Shown: piece by piece, positions 1 through 8,001 of the stretch
Position numbering within the stretch: the stretch's first letter is position 1
Layout: each line of letters starts with the position of its first letter
Origin: Pseudoxanthomonas sp. 3HH-4
GTDB taxonomy: Bacteria; Pseudomonadota; Gammaproteobacteria; Xanthomonadales; Xanthomonadaceae
DNA: 64,000 nt
Direction of reading: 5' to 3'
NCBI RefSeq assembly: GCF_006716465.1
Contig: NZ_VFPB01000001.1
Coordinates: forward strand, 840,983-904,982
Program-made: the position numbers and the translations under genes
The notes under the pieces: model-generated
The model's input: the letters and a program-made list of their open reading frames with translations, nothing else
Told to the model about the DNA's origin: nothing
Database searches by the model: none

Positions 1-2
1 CG

Positions 3-98
3 GCATTCAATGGAAAAGGCCGGGGTCTCCTTGATGAAGTCGTTCAGTACGGTGCGCTGAAGGGTGCCTTGCAGGTAGCTCGTAGTCGCGAGCGTTAG
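3..98 (+). CDS. Possible C-terminal end of an upstream T4SS-cluster gene (partial)
   Basis: One plus-strand frame is open from the window edge to a TAG at 96-98. It gives a 31-residue tail (AFNGKGRGLLDEVVQYGAL...) with coding-like codon choice. The other two plus frames close earlier. The following virB6 starts about 60 bases downstream, so this may be the end of the preceding T4SS gene. The fragment is too short to name the family, and it could be non-coding. Confidence 0.3.
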   Translation, partial: AFNGKGRGLLDEVVQYGALKGALQVARSRER

Positions 99-160
99 TG
101 CTAGGCGTGCCATATCGGGATGGACTCATGGCTCAAACTTTGAAACAGGCCAATATATAA

Positions 161-1222
161 ATGGACGGCGCATTGCTCTCAGTCATGGACTCGGTACGGG
201 AGTGGGTTCCCTTGAATGCCTCTCTGCCAAACATGGTTTTCTTCCATGAGATCAATGATTTCATCGATGATGAGTTGATCAACGAGTATTTGCCGAATCT
301 GGGGCGACGGGTCATGCGTGTGGTGGGCGGGCTGGGAACCGTGCTGCTTACCTTATGGATCATGATTCAGGGGTACAGGATCGTTACGGGCCAATCACGA
401 GAATCCATGATGGCGCTGGTAGTCAGTTCGCTACGCGCTACGTTCATCATAGGGATCGCGCTCGGAACGGCAGTCTCCTGGGGGCCGATCTATCAGACAT
501 TGACGGATGGTCTGATGAGGACCGTCAGCGAGACGATGACGGGCGAAGAGGATGATGGTGGGGCATACGGGGATATCGATCGTACGTTGGCCATCATGCA
601 GGCAGCGCTATCGGCCATCGATACCGTCGACAGCAATCACGACATGGTCACGGAGAAACAAAAGGACAGGGCTCTGCTTTTCACGGGCGTAGGGCTCGGA
701 GCGCCCGCCATCATGGCGGCTGTTGCGATGATGTTGAACAAGGTAGCGATTGGTTTGATCGTCGCAATGGGGCCTGTGTTCATTCTCTGTCTGCTGTTCG
801 AGCAAACCAAGTCTCTTTTCCAGAAGTGGCTCATGTATGGAATAGGGACGCTATTCTCAATGGCGCTATTGACTGTGATGGTCACGCTTGCCTTGGATAT
901 GGTAATTGCCGTGGGAACCGCATTCTGGATTACGAGTGCGGTGGGCATGGGGGGGGAGAACGTCACCAATATGGCCATGCAGCAAGGTGGGCTCGGGTTG
1001 ATCTTGACCGCCCTCATCGTAAGCGCGCCGCCGATGGCCGCGATGCTGTTCCAAGGCACGCTCGGCCAGTTCACACCCTACAGCGCCTTCTCGCCATCGC
1101 AACAACCAGGTGCTCCAGGGCAGCCCGGATACTCGGGTGTGAGTGGAGATACGCAGTCGTCGGCACGTTCATCATCGATGGCGGACTATCCGGCCCAGTC
1201 AACACGCAAGGCTTACAGCTGA
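161..1222 (+). CDS. virB6: VirB6/TrbL-family type IV secretion inner-membrane protein
   Basis: The 353-residue polytopic protein has hydrophobic segments around residues 55-75, 90-110, 190-215, 225-250 and 285-305. The tail is Pro/Gln/Gly-rich (FSPSQQPGAPGQPG). This pattern fits VirB6/TrbL, the inner-membrane channel component of type IV secretion systems. The helical core and the shape 'MAMQQGGLGLILTALIVSAPPMAAMLFQG' (cut here for illustration: two segments) recur in a degenerate second copy at 2137-2445. The ATG at 161 follows an AT-rich stretch with no strong ribosome binding site. The next gene begins 12 bases downstream, so the two are probably one operon. The location next to DUF4189 and effector/immunity genes suggests the Xanthomonadaceae bacterial-killing T4SS. 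The exact subtype cannot be proven because the other virB genes lie outside the window. Confidence 0.8.
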   Translation: MDGALLSVMDSVREWVPLNASLPNMVFFHEINDFIDDELINEYLPNLGRRVMRVVGGLGTVLLTLWIMIQGYRIVTGQSRESMMALVVSSLRATFIIGIALGTAVSWGPIYQTLTDGLMRTVSETMTGEEDDGGAYGDIDRTLAIMQAALSAIDTVDSNHDMVTEKQKDRALLFTGVGLGAPAIMAAVAMMLNKVAIGLIVAMGPVFILCLLFEQTKSLFQKWLMYGIGTLFSMALLTVMVTLALDMVIAVGTAFWITSAVGMGGENVTNMAMQQGGLGLILTALIVSAPPMAAMLFQGTLGQFTPYSAFSPSQQPGAPGQPGYSGVSGDTQSSARSSSMADYPAQSTRKAYS

Positions 1223-1234
1223 GGTTGATCGTTC

Positions 1235-1741
1235 ATGTCGCGCAAAACAATTCTTCTCTTCTTGCTTATCTTCCCCTTGGAGTCCTATGCACAGACAGCA
1301 TGCCCTCAAGGTGTAGCGCCGGGTGATCCGCGTTGTGGCCCCGGTGGGGGTGGGGGCGGCGGATGGGATCTACCTGCCGGGAAGGTATACACCCGATGGA
1401 AGTCAACTTGGGGTGCGATGGTGGAGGACACTGCCACCGGGAATGTGGGCACGTCGACCGGTCAATCGAGTCGCCGGAAAGCGGTCCGCGAAGCGCTTGC
1501 AAAATGCAAGGCCATGGGGGCAGGGCTGGAATGCAAATACATCTACACCTACACGAACAGCTGCGCGGTCGTTGCCGAGCCGATTGAGGTGCTAAAGAAT
1601 TCGGTCTCTGCCTATCAGAACGGAGAGACGGTGGAGGCTGCATCAAAGCTCGCCATAGCCGGCTGCTCAGTTCGAAACGGAGGGCGTGCCTGTCAAGTGT
1701 ATTACTCGAACTGCACAGCCCCAGTCTTGATTCGCGAGTAA
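1235..1741 (+). CDS. Secreted DUF4189 domain protein
   Basis: The 168-residue protein has an N-terminal signal peptide (cleavage likely after SYAQ, about residue 20). A short segment with ACPQGVAPGDPRCGPGG and a glycine run follows. The DUF4189 domain covers about residues 55-165: a WGA motif, VGTSTGQSSRRKA, a cysteine pair around KCKAMGAGLECKY, YTNSCAVV and a final YYSNCTAPVLIRE. The function of DUF4189 is unknown to me. Such genes accompany virB6 in T4SS clusters of this family. Six or more cysteines suggest a disulfide-bonded periplasmic protein. Two damaged relatives follow, at 1749-2114 and 2457-2995, so this is the only intact copy here. Confidence 0.7.
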   Translation: MSRKTILLFLLIFPLESYAQTACPQGVAPGDPRCGPGGGGGGGWDLPAGKVYTRWKSTWGAMVEDTATGNVGTSTGQSSRRKAVREALAKCKAMGAGLECKYIYTYTNSCAVVAEPIEVLKNSVSAYQNGETVEAASKLAIAGCSVRNGGRACQVYYSNCTAPVLIRE

Positions 1742-1748
1742 TGATGGG

Positions 1749-2114
1749 GTGGTCACATCGAAGTGCTGGACGGCGCCGAGCTATAACTCGGGAGGATACC
1801 TGCCCCCCATACCGGCCGATGACATTTCGTTCGCGCTACCGGCCATCCCAGCCGGTGTGCTGCGGCGAAGGAAACTGTCAAAAATGCGGGACCAAAGGTG
1901 GTCATACGCGCGGAGTGCGCTTGACTACGAGAATCAGTGCGTGGTGATCGAAGAGCCCGAAGTTGGAGGCGGGTCGATGCGTATCGTGTGCCGCAGCAGA
2001 CCCACGGTCGAGAGTGCACAGGAACAGGCGTTGCCGGAACGCGCGGCCGAGAACGCCGGGCTCCACTGTGCGCTGTTGTACTCGGACCGTACGATTCCGG
2101 TGCTTGAGTACTGA
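1749..2114 (+). pseudogene. Chimeric remnant: immunity-lipoprotein fragment joined to decayed DUF4189
   Basis: A GTG-started frame of 121 codons has two unrelated halves. Residues 1-30 (CWTAPSYNSGGYLPPIP then ADDISFAL) align without gaps to the core of the lipase-immunity lipoproteins downstream (CLPAPNDNPGGHLSPIP then TNDIPFEL), with about half the positions identical. From about residue 60 the frame reads as the end of DUF4189 (DYENQCVVIEEPE ... YSDRTIPVLEY). The stretch between them only resembles DUF4189 in another frame (AKETVKNAGPKVVIRAECA, then stop), so a frameshift lies near 1920. No signal peptide is present. I read this as recombination debris between an immunity gene and a DUF4189 gene. 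A functional small protein cannot be excluded. Confidence 0.65.
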
Positions 2115-2136
2115 ATACCGGATGGGACGGAACTCT

Positions 2137-2445
2137 ATGAGAGATTGGTCAAATGCCAACGCAGCCAACGCGTTACCTCAGGGCGTCAACAGCATGACCC
2201 TGCAGCAGGGCGGCCAGGGACTGCTGATGCCCATGTGCCTGCTCACCGTGCCGCCTTTGGCCGCGACGTTCTTCCAGAGCACCGTCGGAGAGTTCATGGC
2301 TTACAACGCGTTCGGACAGGGGGAGGCAATGCAGCCGACTGGTCCGGGCGGAGGGTATGTGCCGGCGCCTGCTCCAGCGGCAAATGCAGCAACGCAAACG
2401 CATAACCCGATGAATGCTCCTGTTTCCTGTCCCCGCGTGGCTTAA
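2137..2445 (+). pseudogene. VirB6 C-terminal remnant
   Basis: About 100 codons match the end of the intact virB6 product. The segment SMTLQQGGQGLLMPM...PPLAATFFQ corresponds to NMAMQQGGLGLILTA...PPMAAMLFQ, followed by GEFMAYNAFGQGE (compare GQFTPYSAFSPSQ) and a Pro/Ala/Gln tail. The first 250 or so residues of a VirB6 are absent, and no matching transmembrane core is found upstream in any frame. It lies between two DUF4189 remnants, so the arrangement virB6-DUF4189 seems to have been duplicated and then eroded. An ATG at 2137 could start a short membrane peptide, but function is unlikely. Confidence 0.65.
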
Positions 2446-2456
2446 GGGAAGTCGGT

Positions 2457-2995
2457 ATGGCTACGAACAGCTCATCTAAATTTCAATTGCGTACCCTATC
2501 TCAAATACTTGTCGGAATATTCACGCTCACCGTCACGGCCGTATCGGCCTTGGCGCAGATGGCCTGTCCGCAAGGCGTCACGCCTGGTAGCTCCCAATGC
2601 TTTCCGACTAGTGGCGTACAACAAGGGCAAATTGTGTTCCAACGCCAAGATGGAAGCTCACTTGGGGCGCTATTGCGATGAGTAGCAAGACGGGAGAGGT
2701 CGGCACATCTGTAGGTCGCTTTTCCAAGAGAGAGGCGCGCCGGGAAGCGATGGATAAGTGCAAACGACTCGGTGGTACGGAATGTGTGTTCTCGATCGCA
2801 TACGAGAATCAATGTGCAGTCGTGGCGTGGACATCGGAGTCTGGCAAGTCAACTGGCGGTGGTGCGATAGTCCAGAGTGCTGCAACCACCGGTGAGGCGA
2901 CCAGCTTGGCAATTACAGCATGTTCAAAATCACGTGGGGGTGATGAGTGCCGGATTGTTCACCCTGCCTGCTCAGAGCCTGTGTTGATTCAATGA
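2457..2995 (+). pseudogene. Frameshifted DUF4189 gene
   Basis: The reading frame is split. Codons from ATG 2457 give a signal peptide and ACPQGVTPGSSQC, as in the intact copy, then run into a TGA at 2679-2681. The rest of the domain continues in another frame: upstream of ATG 2678 that frame reads TPRWKLTWGAIA, matching YTRWKSTWGAM of the intact protein. It then continues VGTSVGRFSKREARREA, CKRLGGTEC, YENQCAVV and CSEPVLIQ to 2995. A single indel near 2640 explains this. The two pieces overlap as ATGA, so re-initiation might still make the second part, but without a signal peptide. It could also be a sequencing error. The order matches the 1235-1741 gene. Confidence 0.7.
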
Positions 2996-3090
2996 CGCTG
3001 CTCCCATTCTGTGGTCAATGTTAAGGCGTGAATTAGTTGATCTCTCGGGTGAAAAGACCGATTGCAAGATGATCAGAAGGATATTGACAG

Positions 3091-3489
3091 ATGCTTAGAG
3101 TGCTTTCCGTTTCAGTTGTCATCCTGATATCTGGATGCGCCTCCATTCCGGCGAACGTGGCAGCTAAGAAGTGGGTTGGACGGAGTATGGGTGAGGCCAG
3201 TTCAGTTTTCGGTGAGCCCGTCCATTTGAGGGAGCAGGACGGGGGACGAACGGTCGGCATCTGGCACCTCGAGCGCTATATGGAGGAACTCAGGCCCGTC
3301 GGAAACGTGATGGGGCGTGATGCTGGTGGAAGACCCGTGCTTCATCCGGTACATGAGATGAGACAAAACCGGTATGCATGCGAGGTAACACTGGTGAGCG
3401 AGGGTGGCCGGATCGTCTCCGCCAAGGTCAGGCCGATCGCCGGCATGGGGCCGCTATTGGCGGGAGGTTGTGCCCAAAGAGGGCTATGA
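3091..3489 (+). CDS. Small lipoprotein of unknown function
   Basis: The 132-residue product has a signal peptide with lipobox (VVILISGC, lipidated Cys about residue 16). The mature part contains KKWVGRSMGEASSVFGEPV and a following GIWHLERY. This layout (a W-x-G helix, then G-x-P and an aromatic strand) recalls small outer-membrane lipoproteins of the BamE/SmpA type, but the resemblance is weak. It lies between the decayed virB6/DUF4189 copies and the first effector cassette, and might be an orphan immunity protein. The ATG at 3091 is about 10 bases after a weak GATATTG region. Base composition is lower in GC than the genes after 4.5 kb. Confidence 0.55.
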   Translation: MLRVLSVSVVILISGCASIPANVAAKKWVGRSMGEASSVFGEPVHLREQDGGRTVGIWHLERYMEELRPVGNVMGRDAGGRPVLHPVHEMRQNRYACEVTLVSEGGRIVSAKVRPIAGMGPLLAGGCAQRGL

Positions 3490-3634
3490 GTATGACCCGA
3501 CGAATCAAGGGGTGGTTCGCGTGGCAGTGAACTTCGGTGGATACGCCAAATATGCCGAAGCCGTTACACGCGCAATGCGTGTCGCAGATGGGTTCGAATG
3601 CGACGCCGCGTGCTGCACGGTAACGCCGTCATGA
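3470..3634 (+). CDS. Possible small ORF coupled to the immunity gene
   Basis: An open frame with coding-like codons reads PKEGYEYDPTNQGVV, NFGGYAKYAEAVTRAMRV and ends ECDAACCTVTPS. The likeliest start is GTG 3470, close behind a GGGAGG (short spacing). Its TGA (3632-3634) overlaps the ATG (3631) of the immunity lipoprotein, the pattern of translational coupling. It begins inside the end of the preceding lipoprotein gene in another frame. It may instead be the tail of a larger decayed gene. I recognise no family. Confidence 0.3.
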   Translation: MPKEGYEYDPTNQGVVRVAVNFGGYAKYAEAVTRAMRVADGFECDAACCTVTPS

Positions 3635-4275
3635 AGGCGCATCTGCCGTGGCTTGTGATGCTCATCGGAATTTCGCTTCTAACAACGAACTCCTGTAGTA
3701 GAGAGATGGATAAGAAGCCGCGACCGGAATACAAGAGAAATCCGAACCCGGTGCAGGCGCATCGGCTGCGCATGCGCATCCAGGATGCACCGGGACCCCT
3801 AAAGGTGGTGGTCAGTGCGACGCAGCACGATGTGGTCACCCCGGAATGCCTGCCGGCGCCGAACGACAATCCGGGAGGGCATCTTTCCCCAATACCGACC
3901 AACGATATTCCATTCGAACTGGAGCTGGTCTCGGACACCGAATACACCGGCGTCTTTTATACGGATGGGATGATCGACGAGGACTACCATGGCCATGGCG
4001 TCTGTCGTTGGGAACTGATCCAGGTGCAGGTACAGCTCAAGGCGACGGGCGCTGAAGGAGAAACACCCTTCGTCGCGAGTCTCAGTCGAGACGAGATTAG
4101 TCCGGGACGCTCCAAGACGATCTACTTCTGGAAGGGTGCGTATCCCGGCGACCCCGCTTCCAGTATCAATGACCTGCCGAACTTTGGTCAGACTGATCGC
4201 TCTCGCATGGCGGCATGGGTGAAGGATGAGGACGTGTTCTCCGTCACCCTGCAGGATGATGGAGGTGCGCCGTGA
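3631..4275 (+). CDS. Putative immunity lipoprotein for lipase effector 1
   Basis: The 214-residue lipoprotein has a signal peptide ending in a lipobox-like TTNSC (Cys about residue 22). The soluble domain shares long stretches with the protein at 5664-6311: APGPLKVVVSATQ, ECLPAPNDNPGG, PIPTNDIPFEL, GVFYTDGM, HGHGVCRWELIQVQVQLKATG. I start it at ATG 3631 rather than 3598, because 3631 gives a proper n-region and overlaps the upstream stop. Its TGA overlaps the GTG of the lipase gene (GTGA at 4272-4275), so the two are translationally coupled. A lipoprotein directly upstream of a T4SS hydrolase is the usual order of immunity (Tfi) and effector (Tfe) genes in Xanthomonadaceae. The immunity role is inferred from context. 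Confidence 0.65.
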   Translation: MKAHLPWLVMLIGISLLTTNSCSREMDKKPRPEYKRNPNPVQAHRLRMRIQDAPGPLKVVVSATQHDVVTPECLPAPNDNPGGHLSPIPTNDIPFELELVSDTEYTGVFYTDGMIDEDYHGHGVCRWELIQVQVQLKATGAEGETPFVASLSRDEISPGRSKTIYFWKGAYPGDPASSINDLPNFGQTDRSRMAAWVKDEDVFSVTLQDDGGAP

Positions 4276-5546
4276 CGCTTGGGTCTCAGCAGTATGCCAA
4301 TCTCACTGAGCACAGTTATGATCGAAATAGCACCATGCATAAGCTGGTGGACAAGGAGGTTGTCCTCGAAGGCCAGAGCTACAAGGTTCTCCATTTCGCC
4401 GACAACCCTCGCACCGGATACCAAGGGACGATCTATCAGCATGTCGAGAGCGGTGAAGTTGTGGTGGCCCACCGCGGTACCGAGTTCGAACGGCAGCGCT
4501 GGCGTGATCTTATAAAGACTGATGGTGCCATGGTGCTCACGCGCGCCAATCTGCAAGCTGATGACGCAATCGCGTTGACAGGACTCGCTCGCGACTATGC
4601 AAGTAGTCCTACGAATGTGGCGCAGTACGGCCACCCTTCACAGGTCACTGTCACCGGCCACTCGCTAGGGGGAACCCTGGCGCAGATCAGCGCCCACTAC
4701 TACGACCTGCGCGGCGAGACGTTCAATGCCTATGGCGCGGTCAGCCTGGACCGGCGGATCCCCGAGGGTGGCGATCGCATCTTGAATCATGTGATGGCGG
4801 CCGACACGGTCAGTTCCGCCAGTCCGCACTACGGGCAGGTGCGCATCTACGCGCAGTCCGGTGAGATCGGCATGTTGCGGGATGCGGGTTATGCCAACAA
4901 CGACGCCAAGCTGCTGGACCCACGCGCGAGCCTGTTGGCGGGTGTCAAGGGATTCGGTTCCCACGACATGCACCGCTTCCTCAACGTGGACGGCGAGAAG
5001 CGTCCGGACCGCTCGGTGCTGGGCGACCCGCAGGCGCAGTCCCTCGCACGGGAATACGCGCCTATGATCGGCAAGTACCGTGCCGATGTGGAGGGGATGC
5101 GCGGCGCTGTCACGAGCGGTGCGCGTGGTCCGTATGGCGCAATGACGGATGGGCTCGATGCGTTGCGTGGTCCGATCCCGCCCGGCGAACTCGGTGCGCG
5201 CGAAGATCGCAGGCGCTCGTCAGGGGCGCTACCGGAGTGGGGTAGCTTCGCCGCGACCGCGCACGGCAACGATCGCAGCCGTGAGGGAAAAGACAGTGAC
5301 GTGGAGCCCTCCGGCTCGTTCCATCCGCCCCTCAGTTTCGACCCACGTTCTGCGGCCGTCGAGGTTGACCGCCTGCTGTCCAGCGCCAAGGCCGGCGATA
5401 CCGACGGTTTGCGCGGCGCCCTGCACGACCTGAAAGCGTCGCCCTTTGGGCAGGACTGGCAGAAGCAGTTGGAAGCTCACCGGCAGCGGCTCGCCGAGCC
5501 TGCGCCGCGTATCGAATCGCAGACACCTGTGGAGCTGGCGCGATGA
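4272..5546 (+). CDS. Class 3 lipase-like T4SS effector 1
   Basis: The 424-residue alpha/beta hydrolase carries the nucleophile elbow GHSLGG (Ser131). Asp178 lies in AADTVSSASPHYG, and His231 or His234 in GSHDMHRFL completes a Ser-Asp-His triad. An oxyanion-loop-like VVAHRGTEF precedes at about residue 75. This fits lipase class 3/phospholipase A1-like enzymes, so the likely target is phospholipid of rival cells. The start is GTG 4272, matching the N-terminus of the paralogue at 6313 (GSQQYANLTEHSYDR versus TSQQYAHLADHSYDR). No signal peptide is present, as expected for a T4SS substrate. After a variable linker (about 285-355), residues 360-405 form a tail shared with two other effectors here (SPFGQDW core). 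I do not see the XVIPCD motifs. Confidence 0.75.
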   Translation: MTLGSQQYANLTEHSYDRNSTMHKLVDKEVVLEGQSYKVLHFADNPRTGYQGTIYQHVESGEVVVAHRGTEFERQRWRDLIKTDGAMVLTRANLQADDAIALTGLARDYASSPTNVAQYGHPSQVTVTGHSLGGTLAQISAHYYDLRGETFNAYGAVSLDRRIPEGGDRILNHVMAADTVSSASPHYGQVRIYAQSGEIGMLRDAGYANNDAKLLDPRASLLAGVKGFGSHDMHRFLNVDGEKRPDRSVLGDPQAQSLAREYAPMIGKYRADVEGMRGAVTSGARGPYGAMTDGLDALRGPIPPGELGAREDRRRSSGALPEWGSFAATAHGNDRSREGKDSDVEPSGSFHPPLSFDPRSAAVEVDRLLSSAKAGDTDGLRGALHDLKASPFGQDWQKQLEAHRQRLAEPAPRIESQTPVELAR

Positions 5547-5663
5547 GGAGCAGTGCATGACGACCCATGATCTTCGAGAGCCAGCATGCGACGGCACGCC
5601 CGCCCGTATGCCGTCCGTGTATACGGCGCTCCGTACGCCGAACGCTGGGGGACACGACCGATC

Positions 5664-6311
5664 ATGACGCGTCGTCTTCCACGCCGGGATGGCCGGCTGA
5701 TCTGCCTGGTCGCCATGTCCCTTCTTTTCCCTACCGCATGCAGTGGTGCCATGAATAGCCAACCTTCTCCTTCGTTTGTCCCGAATCCCGAACCCCGCCA
5801 GGCGTACACGCTTACCGTGCGCATCCAGGGAGCACCGGGACCGCTGGAAGTCGTGGCCAGTGCTGCCCAGTACGACGTAAGGAACACCGAGTGCCTGCCG
5901 CCGCCAAAGGACAACCCCGAGGGCCGCACAGCGCCAGTGCCTACACAGGACCTGCCGATCACGCTGCAGCGGATCTCCGACAACGAGTATCGCGGGACGT
6001 TCTATGCCGATGGCATGCTCGACCAGGAACTGCACGGCCGCGGTGTTTGCCACTGGGCGCTGATCCAGGCGCAGGTGCAGCTGAAAGCTACCGGCGCGCC
6101 GGGGGAGACCCGCTTCATCGCGAAAATCGGTGGCGATGAACTGGGGCAGGCCCCGTCGAAGACGAAGGCGTTCCACTACTGGAAGGCGCGGTATCCGAAG
6201 GATGCCGGCTATGACGACTATCCGGACTATGGCCAGGGCGACCTGCGACAGCTGCCTGCCGACAAGCGCGACGACTTCTTCGAAGTGTCGCTGACGGCGA
6301 AGGAGGCGTGA
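5664..6311 (+). CDS. Putative immunity lipoprotein for lipase effector 2
   Basis: The 215-residue lipoprotein has a basic n-region (MTRRLPRRDGR), a hydrophobic stretch and lipobox FPTAC (Cys about residue 26). It is a clear paralogue of the 3631-4275 product, with the same order of conserved blocks: GAPGPLEVVASAAQ, ECLPPPKDNPEG, PVPTQDLPITL, GTFYADGM, HGRGVCHWALIQAQVQLKATG, GQGD. The downstream lipase starts one base after its stop. I chose ATG 5664 because upstream in-frame codons only add arginine-rich, non-signal sequence. GC content is higher than in the first cassette, which suggests the two pairs have diverged separately rather than being a recent duplication. Confidence 0.65.
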   Translation: MTRRLPRRDGRLICLVAMSLLFPTACSGAMNSQPSPSFVPNPEPRQAYTLTVRIQGAPGPLEVVASAAQYDVRNTECLPPPKDNPEGRTAPVPTQDLPITLQRISDNEYRGTFYADGMLDQELHGRGVCHWALIQAQVQLKATGAPGETRFIAKIGGDELGQAPSKTKAFHYWKARYPKDAGYDDYPDYGQGDLRQLPADKRDDFFEVSLTAKEA

Positions 6312-6312
6312 T

Positions 6313-7545
6313 ATGGGCCTGACGTCGCAGCAGTATGCGCATCTGGCCGACCACAGCTACGACCGTGGCGGGCAGATGCAGGATCTGCTCAACAAGGATG
6401 TGGTGATCGGCGGAGAGCGCTACCGGGTGATCGACTATGTCGACAATCCCCGTACCGGTTACCAGGGCACCATCTACCAGCACGAGGCCACCGGCGCCGT
6501 GGTGGCTGCGCATCGCGGCACCGAGTTCGGCCGCGAGGCCTTCCGTGACGGGGTGATCGCCGATGCCGGCATGGTGTTCACGCGCACCAACAGCCAGGCG
6601 GCGGACGCGGTCGAACTGACCCGTCGAGCGGTCGAGTATGCGGAACGCCAGGGGCGCGAGCCAGGCAGGACCGCGCCGGAGGTCACGGTCACGGGACATT
6701 CGCTGGGCGGCACGCTGGCGCAGGTGTCGGCGCACCATTTCGACCTGCGTGGCGAGACATTCAACGCCTACGGTGCCGCCAGCCTGGACCGGCGCATCCC
6801 GGAAGGGGGCGATCGCGTGACCAACCACGTGATGGCGGTCGATGCGGTCAGCTCCGCCAGTCCGCATTACGGGCAGTTGCGCATCTACGCTACCCAGACG
6901 GAGATCGAGACGCTGCATCGCACCGGGTACCACGACAACATCGTGCGCGACCTGCTGCAGCGGGACATGCCGCTGACTGCGTCCGTCCTGTCCGGTGGCT
7001 CGCACAGCATGCACAACTTCCTCCCCGTGGACGGCGACGGCCGGCCCGATCGTTCCGCGCTGGACGATCCGGCCGCGCGACGCCTTGCGGATGAGCACCG
7101 CGACATCATCGCCGACTACCGGGACGATGTCGGTGACCTGCGTCGTGGCGTCACCGTGACGGCCCGCGGCCCCTTCGGTCTGGTGCTGGATGGAATCGAT
7201 CGCATCCGCGGCCCCGTGCCGGCAGGCGAGCCGGCGGCAGGCGATGAGCGCGAACGCCAGGATCGCACGTCGCAAGCCGAGACGCCGCATCGCATCGACG
7301 TGGCGCTCGAGGCGCCACAGATGTCGGGGCGCCCGAGCCCCGAAGTGGAGCGATTGCTAGCGGCGGCGCGCGAGCGCGATCCCGTGGCGCTGGAACGCGC
7401 ACAGCACGATCTGCAGGCCTCGCCTGCGGGGCAGGCTTGGCGTGAACGGGTCGAGGCGCACCAGCGAGATCTGGTAGCCCCCGAGCGCACGCCTAACTTC
7501 CAGGTGGAACAACGGATGCCGTCGCAGATGGACGTCGCTCGCTGA
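6313..7545 (+). CDS. Class 3 lipase-like T4SS effector 2
   Basis: The 410-residue paralogue of effector 1 retains the triad: Ser130 in GHSLGG, Asp177 in AVDAVSSASPHYG and His231/His234 in GSHSMHNFL. The block LRGETFNAYGAASLDRRIPE is nearly identical between the two, so the catalytic domain (about 1-280) is well conserved. The linker 285-340 is not conserved. The tail (about 346-392) again shows VERLL, a D-x-x-A-L-x-x-A helix and SPAGQAW, as in the other two effectors. An AGGAGG precedes ATG 6313 at good spacing, overlapping the end of its immunity gene. No signal peptide is present. The likely role is phospholipid hydrolysis in a target cell after T4SS delivery. This is inferred. Confidence 0.75.
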   Translation: MGLTSQQYAHLADHSYDRGGQMQDLLNKDVVIGGERYRVIDYVDNPRTGYQGTIYQHEATGAVVAAHRGTEFGREAFRDGVIADAGMVFTRTNSQAADAVELTRRAVEYAERQGREPGRTAPEVTVTGHSLGGTLAQVSAHHFDLRGETFNAYGAASLDRRIPEGGDRVTNHVMAVDAVSSASPHYGQLRIYATQTEIETLHRTGYHDNIVRDLLQRDMPLTASVLSGGSHSMHNFLPVDGDGRPDRSALDDPAARRLADEHRDIIADYRDDVGDLRRGVTVTARGPFGLVLDGIDRIRGPVPAGEPAAGDERERQDRTSQAETPHRIDVALEAPQMSGRPSPEVERLLAAARERDPVALERAQHDLQASPAGQAWRERVEAHQRDLVAPERTPNFQVEQRMPSQMDVAR

Positions 7546-7595
7546 GCCAAGCGGCACGCTGACAACCGTATCCCCGTATCAAGAGGAATGCAGCC

Positions 7596-7952
7596 ATGAA
7601 ACGGAGCATCAAACTTCTCATCCCGCTGGGCCTGCTGGTTCTGTTCGATCTCAGCGCCCAGTCCGACGGCTACTACCAGCGCCTGTACTACCGCATGGAC
7701 GACCCGTTCGTGTTCTGCACACAGGGTCAGGATGTCAGGAAGAATCCGATGCCGTGCTGGAAGCCCATGCCACCTTTCACCGGCGCTTTCATGCTGATGC
7801 CCTATTGTCGGCCGCCGAATCCCTACGGCAAGGATTGGACGCAGGACGACACGCTCTCGTTCGCCCAATACAAGTCGGTCTGTCCGAAAGCGATTGATTC
7901 GGGTCGATGGGAAGGCGGCGGCCGGCCGGAAAACACGCCCATCCGCCATTGA
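7596..7952 (+). CDS. Small secreted protein of unknown function in effector cassette
   Basis: The 118-residue protein has an N-terminal signal peptide (MKRSIKLLIPLGLLVLFDLSAQS, cleavage after about residue 22). Its mature part is rich in Tyr, Pro and Cys (CTQGQ, MPCWKPMPP, PYCRPPNPYGKDW, KSVCPKA). Four cysteines suggest two disulfides in the periplasm. An AAGAGGA lies 7-12 bases before ATG 7596. It sits between lipase effector 2 and the third immunity lipoprotein, and may be an extra immunity factor. I recognise no family. Confidence 0.55.
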   Translation: MKRSIKLLIPLGLLVLFDLSAQSDGYYQRLYYRMDDPFVFCTQGQDVRKNPMPCWKPMPPFTGAFMLMPYCRPPNPYGKDWTQDDTLSFAQYKSVCPKAIDSGRWEGGGRPENTPIRH

Positions 7953-8001
7953 TGCGTCCGGGTTGTTCGCGAATGAACGCCCTTGTCATGGAGTCGTCCA
8001 C

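Noticed and set aside
4272-7545. Lipase-like proteins as ordinary secreted lipases.
   Set aside because: They lack signal peptides, are coupled to lipoprotein genes and carry a tail shared with a peptidoglycan hydrolase, which points to T4SS delivery.
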